NCBI GenBank assembly: GCA_938083085.1 | Contig: CALLKX010000014.1 | Location: 62,001 to 126,000 of the forward strand | DNA: 64,000 nucleotides | Direction: 5' to 3' | From: an uncultured bacterium | GTDB lineage: Bacteria; Planctomycetota; UBA1135; GCA-002686595 | Shown here: in pieces, positions 39,138 through 46,597 of the stretch | Numbering within the stretch: position 1 is the first letter of the stretch | How the letters are laid out: each line of letters starts with the position of its first letter | Made by a program: the position numbers and the translations under genes | The notes under the pieces: model-generated | What the model was told of the DNA's origin: nothing | Seen by the model: the letters and a program-made list of their open reading frames with translations, nothing else | The model's database searches: none

Positions 39138-39598
39138 GACGCGCTCTCCAGCGGTGCGCTGGAGCCAGTGGGAACCGGGTGGGTGAGGCCGCCTTCCTTC
39201 CCGGCGCGCGCTCGCTGATGCGAGACGACGGCCGCGAGGCGGAGATGATCGAAGACGCCGGCGCCCAGGACGAGCAAGACGGCGGAGATGTAACCGAGAA
39301 CGTAGGACGCGGGGTCCGCGACCCCGGCGGCGGGAGCCCAGAAGGCGAGCACGGCCCAGGGCCCGATCGCCCCGACGGCCTTCACGCCGAAGCCCGCGAG
39401 GACGAATTGCAGCGCCTTCTCCGACTGCAGCTGCATCGCCGCTGAGACCAGCGAGTGCGACAGCAGGGCCGCCGCAGACCCGAGGGTGATCCCGCCAAGG
39501 ACCCCGACCGACACCATATCCAGCCCTTCCCCACGGAGGAGAACGAAGCCGACGCCGAGGACGACGGCGATCATGGCGGAGAGGGTGGCGCGCTGCAC
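39134..39598 (-). CDS. AtpI-like small membrane protein of the ATP synthase operon
   Basis: Membrane protein of about 154 residues with four hydrophobic segments (MIAVVLGVGFVLL, VGVLGGITLGSAAALLSHSLVSAAM, ALQFVLAGFGVKAVGAIGPWAVLAF, YVLGYISAVLLVLGAGVF). Position between atpZ and atpB and the number of helices match AtpI (UncI), which helps c-ring assembly; sequence similarity is too weak for certainty. GTG at 39598 or ATG at 39574 may be the start. It overlaps atpB by 4 bp. Confidence 0.7.
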   Translation of the reverse strand: MQRATLSAMIAVVLGVGFVLLRGEGLDMVSVGVLGGITLGSAAALLSHSLVSAAMQLQSEKALQFVLAGFGVKAVGAIGPWAVLAFWAPAAGVADPASYVLGYISAVLLVLGAGVFDHLRLAAVVSHQRARAGKEGGLTHPVPTGSSAPLESAS

Positions 39599-39696
39599 GT
39601 TGCTTGAGGGAGCCTGGGGCCGGAGAGGCCTTTGGGAGAGCCCCTCGGAGTGAGGGGCGTCAGATGACGTTGGGGTCGAGGAAGACCGCGGGGCGG

Positions 39697-39987
39697 TCAG
39701 CTGTACTTCTTGATGAGGGAGACGGTGCCACCGAAGAACGAGAGCAGCACGCCCGTGACAAGCAGCCAGGGGTCCGTGCCGAGTCGTCCATCCAGCCAGA
39801 GGCCCGCGAGTGCGAAGACGCAGATCGTGAGGCCAAACTGGATCCCAGCGCCCGCCGCCTTGCCGACTTCGCGCTGTTCTCCAACCCACTCAGCACCGGG
39901 CGTGTTCGGGATCGAGCCCTCCGACTGCGGAGGATCGCCTGCGTGATCCGGACCAAGGGGGCCCGAGGGATCGTTGCTGGTCGACAT
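39697..39987 (-). CDS. atpZ: AtpZ/AtpI-family ATP synthase accessory protein
   Basis: 96 residues: a hydrophilic N-terminus, then two membrane helices (AGAGIQFGLTICVFALAGLWLDGRLG and PWLLVTGVLLSFFGGTVSLI). The GxxxGxxLD motif (LAGLWLDGRLGTDPW) is typical of AtpZ/AtpI proteins that open F-type operons. It is the first gene after the promoter at 40160-40187. Confidence 0.8.
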   Translation of the reverse strand: MSTSNDPSGPLGPDHAGDPPQSEGSIPNTPGAEWVGEQREVGKAAGAGIQFGLTICVFALAGLWLDGRLGTDPWLLVTGVLLSFFGGTVSLIKKYS

Positions 39988-40360
39988 TCCGTACTCGGCG
40001 TGATTGGGGCTCTAGAACGTCCCGCCCGCGAACGGGAGAGGACGGTCCGAAGCATGGAAGAGGCTGAGGAGCGTGGCTGAACGATGGGGATCGTCCGTTT
40101 CCGTTTTGAAAGTCCGGGGGTCGCCGGGGGGCGCCCGCTGATCCGGAAATGTGCGAGCGAGGATAGAGAGGCAGGTCCCTAGGTCAACCAGACGAAAGCC
40201 CGAATCCTCCGCCCCGGGAAGAAAAAACGGCCCCACCCCACTCGGGACCCCGCCGGAGGCACTGCGCTCGCTATCCTCTCGCGCCCGATCGCCATCTCGC
40301 GCCCTCGCCGCGGGAGTCGGGAAGACCCACCCGAGACCCAGATACCTTCGGAGACTCCTC
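39988..40360. other. Divergent intergenic region between atpZ and ndk
   Basis: Apart from the atp promoter it holds, in plus orientation, CTCGCTATCCTCTC (about 40267-40280) whose TATCCT may be the ndk -10 box; no -35 partner is obvious. No gene or strong repeat is seen. Confidence 0.5.
40160..40187 (-). promoter_or_regulatory. Sigma-70-type promoter of the ATP synthase operon
   Basis: On the minus strand TTGACC (40187-40182), a 16-bp spacer and TATCCT (40165-40160). Transcription would start near 40153, giving a leader of about 165 nt before atpZ. This is the best promoter match noticed in the window. Confidence 0.6.
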
Positions 40361-40831
40361 GTGGAGCGCACCCTCGTCCTTCTCAAGCCTGATGCCGTCC
40401 AGCGCGGCCTCGTCGGCTCGATTCTCTCCCGCTTCGAGGCCAAGGGCCTCAGCATCGTCGGACTCAAGATGAGGACCTTCGACCGGTCAGTGCTCGAACA
40501 GCACTACGAGGTCCACAAGGAGCGCCCCTTCTACCCCAACCTGGTGGACTTCATGTCCTCCGGGCCCGTGGTGGCCATCGCTCTGGAAGGCAAGGACGCC
40601 ATCACGGTGGTTCGCACCCTCGTGGGCAAGACCAACGCCCGAGAGGCCGCCCCGGGCACCATCCGCGGCGATCTCGGCATGAGCTTCTCGAACAACCTGG
40701 TGCACGCCTCCGACGGCGAGGACACCGCGAAATTCGAGCTTGGACTCTGGTTCTCTGACTCCGCAGAGCTCTCCGACTGGACCCCGTCGGACCTGGAGTG
40801 GCGCTACTCCGTCAAGGAAGAGCTCGCCTGA
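40361..40831 (+). CDS. ndk: Nucleoside diphosphate kinase
   Basis: 156-residue enzyme that balances NTP pools by phosphate transfer through a histidine. VERTLVLLKPDAVQRGL opens the fold; NNLVHASDGEDTAKFEL contains the active His; GTIRGDLG and FFYPNLVDFMSSGPVV-type segments (RPFYPNLVDFMSSGPVV) are conserved. GTG at 40361 has GGAG 7 nt upstream and aligns with family N-termini, unlike the longer frame. It is 20 bp from the NFACT gene. Confidence 0.96.
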   Translation: MERTLVLLKPDAVQRGLVGSILSRFEAKGLSIVGLKMRTFDRSVLEQHYEVHKERPFYPNLVDFMSSGPVVAIALEGKDAITVVRTLVGKTNAREAAPGTIRGDLGMSFSNNLVHASDGEDTAKFELGLWFSDSAELSDWTPSDLEWRYSVKEELA

Positions 40832-40851
40832 GCGAGCCGCGCCCCAGGGCA

Positions 40852-42396
40852 GTGAGCCTCACGGCCCACCACGTCGCCGAGCTGTGCGACGAGCTCCAGC
40901 CGCTCCTCGCGGGCTGGACGGTCAAGGACGTCCAGGGGTTCCCGCCCCGGGACGTCCTGCTCATTCTCGAGCCGCCCGCGGACAGCGCCGACGAAGACGG
41001 GCCCGCCGTCCTCCGGCTCCGGCTCGCCGCTGACCCGAGCGCGCCGCGGCTCCACCTCCAGCAAGGACGGCTCCAACGCCATGACGGACCCGTGGGGCCG
41101 TTCTTCCAGTCGCTGGCGGCTGAGCTCACCGGAGCGACCCTGAGGTCCATCGCGCCGGTGCGCGGCGACCGCATGGTGCTCGTGGAGCTGCGAGGGGACG
41201 AGGGGCGGCGCGCGCTGCTCCTCGAGCTCTTCGGCCGACGGGCCAACCTGATTCTCATGGGCGCCGCCGATCGCGTCCTCGCCATGGCGGCGGCGCCGCC
41301 GGTCAAGGCAGGCCAGGAGGCGCGCCTCGCCCTGGGCAGCCCCTGGGCGGCGCCGGGCGCAGGCAAGCCGCCCCCGCCTTCCGCCGAGGGCCTGCTCGAG
41401 GCGCTCGGGACCCCCGAGGACCTCCCCCCGGGCAAGGTGAAGGACCGCGCCCCGCTCTCCTGGTCGGTGGAGCGCTGCCTGGGCTCGGCGGCGGCCGAGG
41501 CGCACGAGGCGGACGCCCGCAAGACGCTCCGGCAGCGCGTCAAGCGCCGGATCGCCAGGACCCGCGCGCTGCTGGACGGGCTGGAAGCCAAGGCCAGCGC
41601 CGCCGATGGAGCTGAGCGGGTCCGCATGGACGGCGACCTCCTGAAGTCCGCCCTGGGCACGTTCAAGCGCGGGCAGCGCGAGGTTCGGGTCCAGGATTGG
41701 TTCGCCGAGGGCACCCCCGAGCGGACCCTGGAGATCGACCCCAAGCTCGCGCCGGCCGAGAACGTCCAGAAGCTCTTCGACCGCTTCCACAAGCTCGAGC
41801 GGGCGCGAGCCACCGTGGACGAGGAGCTGGAGCGGGCCCGCGCGCGCATGGCGCAGCTCGAGGAGCTGGCCGCGCGCGCCGAGGACACGGACATCGACGC
41901 GGCCAAGCTGGACGGCGAGGCCGTGGAGGCTGGCTTGCTCGACCCGCGCCAGGTGGCCGACGTGCGCAAGCGGAAGGCCCCGGCCCCCCGCAAGCCGTAC
42001 CGCTCCTTCGTGGGGTCCCAGGGGTCCGAGATCCGTGTTGGGCGAACCTCACGGGACAACGACACCCTCACGATCCGCCTCGCTCGCGGGTCCGACTTTT
42101 GGCTCCACACGGCCGACTGCCCCGGGAGCCACGTCGTGCTGTGCACGCCGAAGGGGAAGGAGCCAGACCACGAGGAGCTGCTCGACGCAGCGCACCTCGC
42201 CATTCACTTCTCCCCCATCCGCGGGACAGACCGAGCCCCGGTCCACGTGGCGCAGCGCAAGCACATCCACAAGCCCAAGGGAGCTAAGCCTGGACTGGTG
42301 GCCCTGTCCGGCGGACGGATCCTGGAGGTTCGTATGCAACAAGACCGACTCGATGCACTATTGCGCGGAGTCAACGAGCCCCCGTCCACGACCTGA
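40852..42396 (+). CDS. NFACT-family protein, RqcH-like
   Basis: 514-residue homologue of RqcH/Rqc2, which binds stalled 50S-peptidyl-tRNA and adds alanine tails. NFACT-N holds the DR pair in RGDRMVLVEL (residues 106-107), important for tRNA handling in characterised RqcH proteins. Then two helical/coiled-coil arms with IDPKLAPAENVQKLFDRFHKLERA, and NFACT-R with SFVGSQGSEIRVGRTSRDND and FWLHTADCPGSHVVL. The start is GTG (40852). Annotations as fibronectin-binding protein are historical. It lies between ndk and a TPR lipoprotein. Confidence 0.88.
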   Translation: MSLTAHHVAELCDELQPLLAGWTVKDVQGFPPRDVLLILEPPADSADEDGPAVLRLRLAADPSAPRLHLQQGRLQRHDGPVGPFFQSLAAELTGATLRSIAPVRGDRMVLVELRGDEGRRALLLELFGRRANLILMGAADRVLAMAAAPPVKAGQEARLALGSPWAAPGAGKPPPPSAEGLLEALGTPEDLPPGKVKDRAPLSWSVERCLGSAAAEAHEADARKTLRQRVKRRIARTRALLDGLEAKASAADGAERVRMDGDLLKSALGTFKRGQREVRVQDWFAEGTPERTLEIDPKLAPAENVQKLFDRFHKLERARATVDEELERARARMAQLEELAARAEDTDIDAAKLDGEAVEAGLLDPRQVADVRKRKAPAPRKPYRSFVGSQGSEIRVGRTSRDNDTLTIRLARGSDFWLHTADCPGSHVVLCTPKGKEPDHEELLDAAHLAIHFSPIRGTDRAPVHVAQRKHIHKPKGAKPGLVALSGGRILEVRMQQDRLDALLRGVNEPPSTT

Positions 42397-42401
42397 CCCC
42401 G

Positions 42402-43499
42402 ATGTTCCCACACGCCTCAAGATCCCAAGAGCACCGCTTCCCCGAGACCCTGAGGGTCGCGCGCCGCTTCACCGGAGGCCTCACCTTGGCCCTGGCCGCC
42501 ACCCTTTGTGGAGCACTCGGCGCGGGACTGGTTTCCTGCAGCTCGACGCCGGGCACCCGGGAAGACGGGCGGCCCAAGCTGTCCGACGAGGAGCAGCTCG
42601 GGCTCTACTTCGAGAACGCGCTGCGCTATATCGAGCTCGGCGAGATCGCACGCGCGGAAGACCAGGCCTTCCGGGCGCTCGAGATCGAGCCCAAGAACTC
42701 TCGCTTCCTGCTGATCTACGGTCAGTGCAAGCTGCTACAGGGGAAGTCGGGAGACATTCAGGCCGCGATCCAGATCTTTGAGTCGATCTCGGAGAAGGAC
42801 GACTACCGCGTGCAGATGTTCTGGGGCGCCGCGGTCGAGCGGTCCGGCGTGCTCTACGAGGAGGCCGCCGCAGGAGTCCGCGATGGGAGCCGACCGACGG
42901 ACGCTCCGGATCGCGCGAAGCGCTCCGTGGAGTTGGAGTCGGAGGCCCGGGATCAGTGGAGGCAGGCGAAGGCCCACTTCCTCCGCTCGCGGGAGATCTA
43001 CCCGGGTGAGCCGCAGTCGCTGGGCGGCCTCGTCCGCACGACCGCGCTCCTCGGTGAGATGGACGAGAGCATCGCGTACGCCCGCGAGCTGATCGACTCC
43101 ATCCGGGGCTCGCAGCGCCTCGTGATGATCCAGCTGGAGGATGAGGGCCTCAGCGCAGAGGACGAGACCCGGCTGTTTGATAACAAGCGCTCGAACCGCG
43201 AGTTTGAGGTGAAGGCCAGGCTCCACATCGCCTTCCTGCTCGAGGAACTCGGCAGGTACAACGAAGCGGTGACGGAGTTCGACGAGATCCTCGTTCTGCA
43301 GCCGGACCTGCCGGAGGCCTACAGCCTGAAGGCACAGCTCCTGTTCGATTTGGGCGAGTTCGTCAAGGCGCGCTCCTCGATCGAGCGCTTCATCGAGCTA
43401 CGAGCGCGGACCGCCAGCTTCGAGGATCCTGACATCAGGAAGGCCTACGACTTTGTCGAGCGTTGCGAACGGGCGATCGCCACCTCGAACCAGAACTGA
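42402..43499 (+). CDS. TPR-repeat lipoprotein
   Basis: 365 residues with a long signal peptide ending in a lipobox (GLVSC, Cys46), so probably anchored in the outer or inner membrane. Several TPR units follow (ALRYIELGEIARAEDQAFRALEIEPKN near the start; RYNEAVTEFDEILVLQPDLPEAYSLKAQL near the end). It begins 5 bp after the NFACT stop. Such proteins act as scaffolds; a partner is not known. Confidence 0.8.
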   Translation: MFPHASRSQEHRFPETLRVARRFTGGLTLALAATLCGALGAGLVSCSSTPGTREDGRPKLSDEEQLGLYFENALRYIELGEIARAEDQAFRALEIEPKNSRFLLIYGQCKLLQGKSGDIQAAIQIFESISEKDDYRVQMFWGAAVERSGVLYEEAAAGVRDGSRPTDAPDRAKRSVELESEARDQWRQAKAHFLRSREIYPGEPQSLGGLVRTTALLGEMDESIAYARELIDSIRGSQRLVMIQLEDEGLSAEDETRLFDNKRSNREFEVKARLHIAFLLEELGRYNEAVTEFDEILVLQPDLPEAYSLKAQLLFDLGEFVKARSSIERFIELRARTASFEDPDIRKAYDFVERCERAIATSNQN

Positions 43500-43530
43500 G
43501 CCGACTCGGCGCGACTCGGGGCAACCCAAG

Positions 43531-43580
43531 AGGGACCCCGCAGACGGCGCAGGGACCCCAGGTAGACGCCAGGGACCTTG
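43531..43580 (+). repeat. 20-bp-period direct repeat
   Basis: AGGGACC recurs at 43531, 43551 and 43571, with the first two units sharing AGGGACCCC-x-AGACG similarity over 20 bp. It lies in the 292-bp convergent gap between the TPR lipoprotein and the anti-sigma gene, in which no other feature is seen. Confidence 0.6.
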
Positions 43581-43791
43581 ATCGACGCGGTGGACAAAGG
43601 TCAACGCGCGGGTCCGACATGGATGGGCCTTCTGATGTGGAGCCGCGCCCGACCATCAGCGCGCCTCCGAGGCGGCCCGTCGGCGCCGATGCGGCTCCGA
43701 CTCGGGAGGGGGACCACGATCCCTCCCCCGCGACCCGTCGGCCCCCTCGGCGCTCGAGGTTGCCCCTCGCCCTCCAGGGGCCAGGGGCCGC

Positions 43792-44463
43792 CTAGCGGCG
43801 GTCGCTGGCGAGCTGGGAGCCCGCAGGACCGCTCGCCGGATCGACCACGGGGAGCACCTGCCACAGCGGCACAAGCGGGGCCTCGTCGATCAAGTGCTCT
43901 CCGTTCGGTCCCGGCCGGCGCAAGGGAGCGCCCCGGCGACGACTACCGACCAGCTCGACCTCCGCGTCAGCCCCAAAGGCTTCCCCTTGCCCGGCTCCCT
44001 GCGTACCCGCGACGGACTCCAAGGATGTCGGCTGCTGAGGGGCACCCGACGTCGGACCGCCGTCGCCCATCATGAAGCCAAGCCCCGTGACCAGCGCCAG
44101 CGCAGCCGCAGCCGCGAAGCCGCGGCTCCAGCCGACGTGATTCCACTGCCGCGGAGGTACGGGCTCGGAGGGCAAGACCCCAACCTCGCCGAGGGCGCGA
44201 CGCACCCCCGGCCAGAGGTCAGGGACCTCCGCCGCGCGCACCCGTTGGCCGTGCTCCTTCAACACGACCCGGGCCCGCGCGGCGGCCTCCAACAGTTCCC
44301 GATCTTCGGGGTGCTGCAAGAGCCACCCCTCGACCGCTCGCTCATCCGCAGGGTCCAGATCACCGCCGACGAACAGCGGGAGGGACGACTCGAACTCTTC
44401 CCGGGTTCGAATGGTCTGACCTTCATCAGCCCTGCCGTCGTTTCCATCGCCATCTCGTCTCAT
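43792..44463 (-). CDS. Putative anti-sigma factor
   Basis: 223-residue single-pass membrane protein. A cytoplasmic helical domain (residues about 20-80; FESSLPLFVGGDLDPADERAVEGWLLQHPE) resembles anti-sigma domains but has no HxxxCxxC zinc motif. A membrane segment follows (residues about 114-132, GFAAAAALALVTGLGFMMG) and then a disordered extracytoplasmic tail. Its ATG overlaps the sigma factor stop by 4 bp, the standard layout for ECF sigma/anti-sigma pairs. Confidence 0.7.
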   Translation of the reverse strand: MRRDGDGNDGRADEGQTIRTREEFESSLPLFVGGDLDPADERAVEGWLLQHPEDRELLEAAARARVVLKEHGQRVRAAEVPDLWPGVRRALGEVGVLPSEPVPPRQWNHVGWSRGFAAAAALALVTGLGFMMGDGGPTSGAPQQPTSLESVAGTQGAGQGEAFGADAEVELVGSRRRGAPLRRPGPNGEHLIDEAPLVPLWQVLPVVDPASGPAGSQLASDRR

Positions 44464-45215
44464 GATCGGGTGCCCTCGTCGCGGCTTCTCTCGTTGTCTG
44501 TACGTGGCTCGCTCTGCTGCGTTGGCGCGGAGACAGAGCCTTCTGCGGCCCCTCCGCTCTGAATGAGATTGGCCGCGCCCTGCTGACGCATCCGCGCCCG
44601 GCGCTCCCACTCCTCCTGGAAGAGTTTGCGCCCACGGTGCAGCCGCCAACGGACGGTGACGTGGGTCGCGCCGACAATCTCAGCGATCTCAGGGCAGCCG
44701 AGCCCCTCGATCTCCCGGAGGGTGAGGACCGACTGGAAGTGAGGCGCGAGTGAGGCCAGCACCTCGTGGACCTCGGCCGCGGTCTCGGTCGCCTCCGCAT
44801 ACTCCCAGGGGGCAGGCTCACTGTGATCCTCGAGGTCGATGGCCGACTCCACCCCGTCCTCTCCCTCGCGACCCCGGGACACCGAGATCGCCACCCGCCG
44901 CTTGCGCAGGAAGTCGATGCACAGGTTGGTGACGATGCGGTAGAGCCACGTGGTGAAGTCGTGGTCGAAGTTGAAGCGCTCGAGGTTCCTGAAGACCCGC
45001 AGGAACGCCTCCTGGGCGACGTCCTGGGCATCTTCATCCGAGGGGACCAGGTTCCTGGCCACCCGGTAGGCCCGCCCCTGGTGGCGCTGCACCAGCTCGC
45101 CGAAGGCCTCCTCGTCCGCCCCCTGGGCCCTGCGGACGAGCGCGTGATCGGCCAGGGCCGCCTCGCGGCGCGCCCGCTCTGCCCCGTCGCCTGCACCATC
45201 CTCTCGCCCCGTCAC
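44460..45215 (-). CDS. ECF-type RNA polymerase sigma factor
   Basis: Sigma-70 family protein of 251 residues. Region 2 includes DEDAQDVAQEAFLRVFRNLERF and TTWLYRIVTNLCIDFLRKRR; region 4 includes FQSVLTLREIEGLGCPEIAEIVGATHVTVRWRLHRGRKL (helix-turn-helix). The GTG at 45215 is preferred because GGGAGG stands 7 nt upstream; a longer frame reaches a GTG at 45401. The target genes are unknown, and a 12-bp inverted repeat upstream (45364-45392) may control it. Confidence 0.85.
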   Translation of the reverse strand: MTGREDGAGDGAERARREAALADHALVRRAQGADEEAFGELVQRHQGRAYRVARNLVPSDEDAQDVAQEAFLRVFRNLERFNFDHDFTTWLYRIVTNLCIDFLRKRRVAISVSRGREGEDGVESAIDLEDHSEPAPWEYAEATETAAEVHEVLASLAPHFQSVLTLREIEGLGCPEIAEIVGATHVTVRWRLHRGRKLFQEEWERRARMRQQGAANLIQSGGAAEGSVSAPTQQSEPRTDNERSRDEGTRS

Positions 45216-45363
45216 GACCTCGCCTCCCGAGGCGCTCCCGGGTGCGGAAGGGCCCACGCCGGCCCCTGCCAAGGAGAGGACGCTGTCAGGGCGATTGGGA
45301 CGCAGCTGTCGCGGGGAGGAGGAGCGCACGCGGAGGGGTACGCGCTGGCAGGACGACCGTTGG

Positions 45364-45392
45364 AGCGAGACTGGAGATGGTCCAGTCTCGCT
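45364..45392. promoter_or_regulatory. Inverted repeat between accA and the sigma gene
   Basis: AGCGAGACTGGA and its exact complement flank a 5-bp loop (12-bp arms). It is 51 bp after the accA stop and about 150 bp before the sigma start. No T-run follows on the minus strand, so it may be either a weak accA terminator or an operator. Confidence 0.5.
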
Positions 45393-45442
45393 TTGGTCCA
45401 CATCCTTACCGGGAGTCCCGCGGGCCGCAAAGTGGTCCTGCC

Positions 45443-46435
45443 TCAGGCAGGCGAGGGGAACCGCCCTTCGATGGCGCCGATGTGCCGGAACTTCTCCCGC
45501 CGGTTCGCCACGAGAGTCTCGCCGTCGAGGCCATCGAGGGACGCGAGCTCCTCCACGATGGACTCGCGCATGGACTGGATCATGACGCTGGTATCCCGGT
45601 GAGCGCCGCCCAGCGGTTCGTGCACCACCCCGTCCACGATCCCGAGGTCCTGGAGGATGGTCGCGGTCAAGCCCAGCGCCTCGGCTGCCTCGGGCGAGCG
45701 CGCGCCGTCCTTCCAGAGGATCGCGGCGCAGCCCTCCGGGGAGATCACGGAGTAGTAGGCGTACTGCAGCATGAGCACCCGATCGGCGATCCCGATCCCG
45801 AGTGCACCGCCAGACCCGCCTTCGCCGATGACGTAGGCAATCACCGGCACCTTCAGCTCGAACATCTTCAAGATGTTCTCCGCGATGGCGGCTGCCTGAC
45901 CTCGCTCCTCGGCACCGATCCCGGGGTAGGCCCCGGGCGTGTTGATCATGGTCACGATAGGGAGCCCCATCCGCTCAGCGAGCTGCATCTTCCGCAGCGC
46001 CTTGCGGTACCCCTCGGGGTGGGCGCAGCCGAAGTTGCAGCGCAGCCGCTCCTTGGTGGTGCGGCCCTTCCGGTGTCCGACCAGCATGAACCGGCGGTCG
46101 CCGATCCGCCCTAGCCCGGTCACGATGGCGGGATCGTCTCCGTACTGCTTGTCGCCGTGGAGTTCGATGAACTCGTCGAACGCGCCGACGACATAGTCGC
46201 CTGTGACGGGGCGATCGGGGTGGCGCGCGACAGTGACCTGGTCCCACGCGGAGAGGCCCGCGTAGGTCTCCACAAGCTTGTCCTTGAGCTTGGCGCGAAG
46301 CGCGCGGACCTCGTCCGAGATGTCGAGGTCATCCCCCGCCTGCTCCTCGAGGTCCACCAGCTTGCGCTCCATCTCCTGGATGTCGCGCTCAAAGGGGAGC
46401 CCGGCGGGTTCTCTGGTCTTCTCTTCCGTCGACAT
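45443..46435 (-). CDS. accA: Acetyl-CoA carboxylase carboxyltransferase alpha subunit
   Basis: 330-residue subunit that, with AccD, transfers carboxylate from biotin to acetyl-CoA in fatty-acid synthesis. N-terminal [16 protein letters not shown] coiled coil, central [29 protein letters not shown] and [25 protein letters not shown]-type crotonase core ([16 protein letters not shown]), and [15 protein letters not shown] are family signatures. accD and biotin subunits are not in the window. Confidence 0.97.
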   Translation of the reverse strand: [330 protein letters not shown]

Positions 46436-46597
46436 GGCTGATCAGGCCGCGGGGCGGCCTAGCCCATATCCTCACCACCTGATCCCCGACGGGCAAGCAA
46501 GAGGCTCGTTCCTTCTGACGGTCTTCAGCACTACTATCGGGGCCCGGCGCGCGGCCAGGCCACTTGATCGAGCCAGCGGAGCCCCGCCGAGCCCCCC

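Noticed and set aside
44395-44420. A tRNA T-arm-like GGTTCGAATGG
   Set aside because: It lies inside the anti-sigma gene and no acceptor or anticodon stem can be formed around it.
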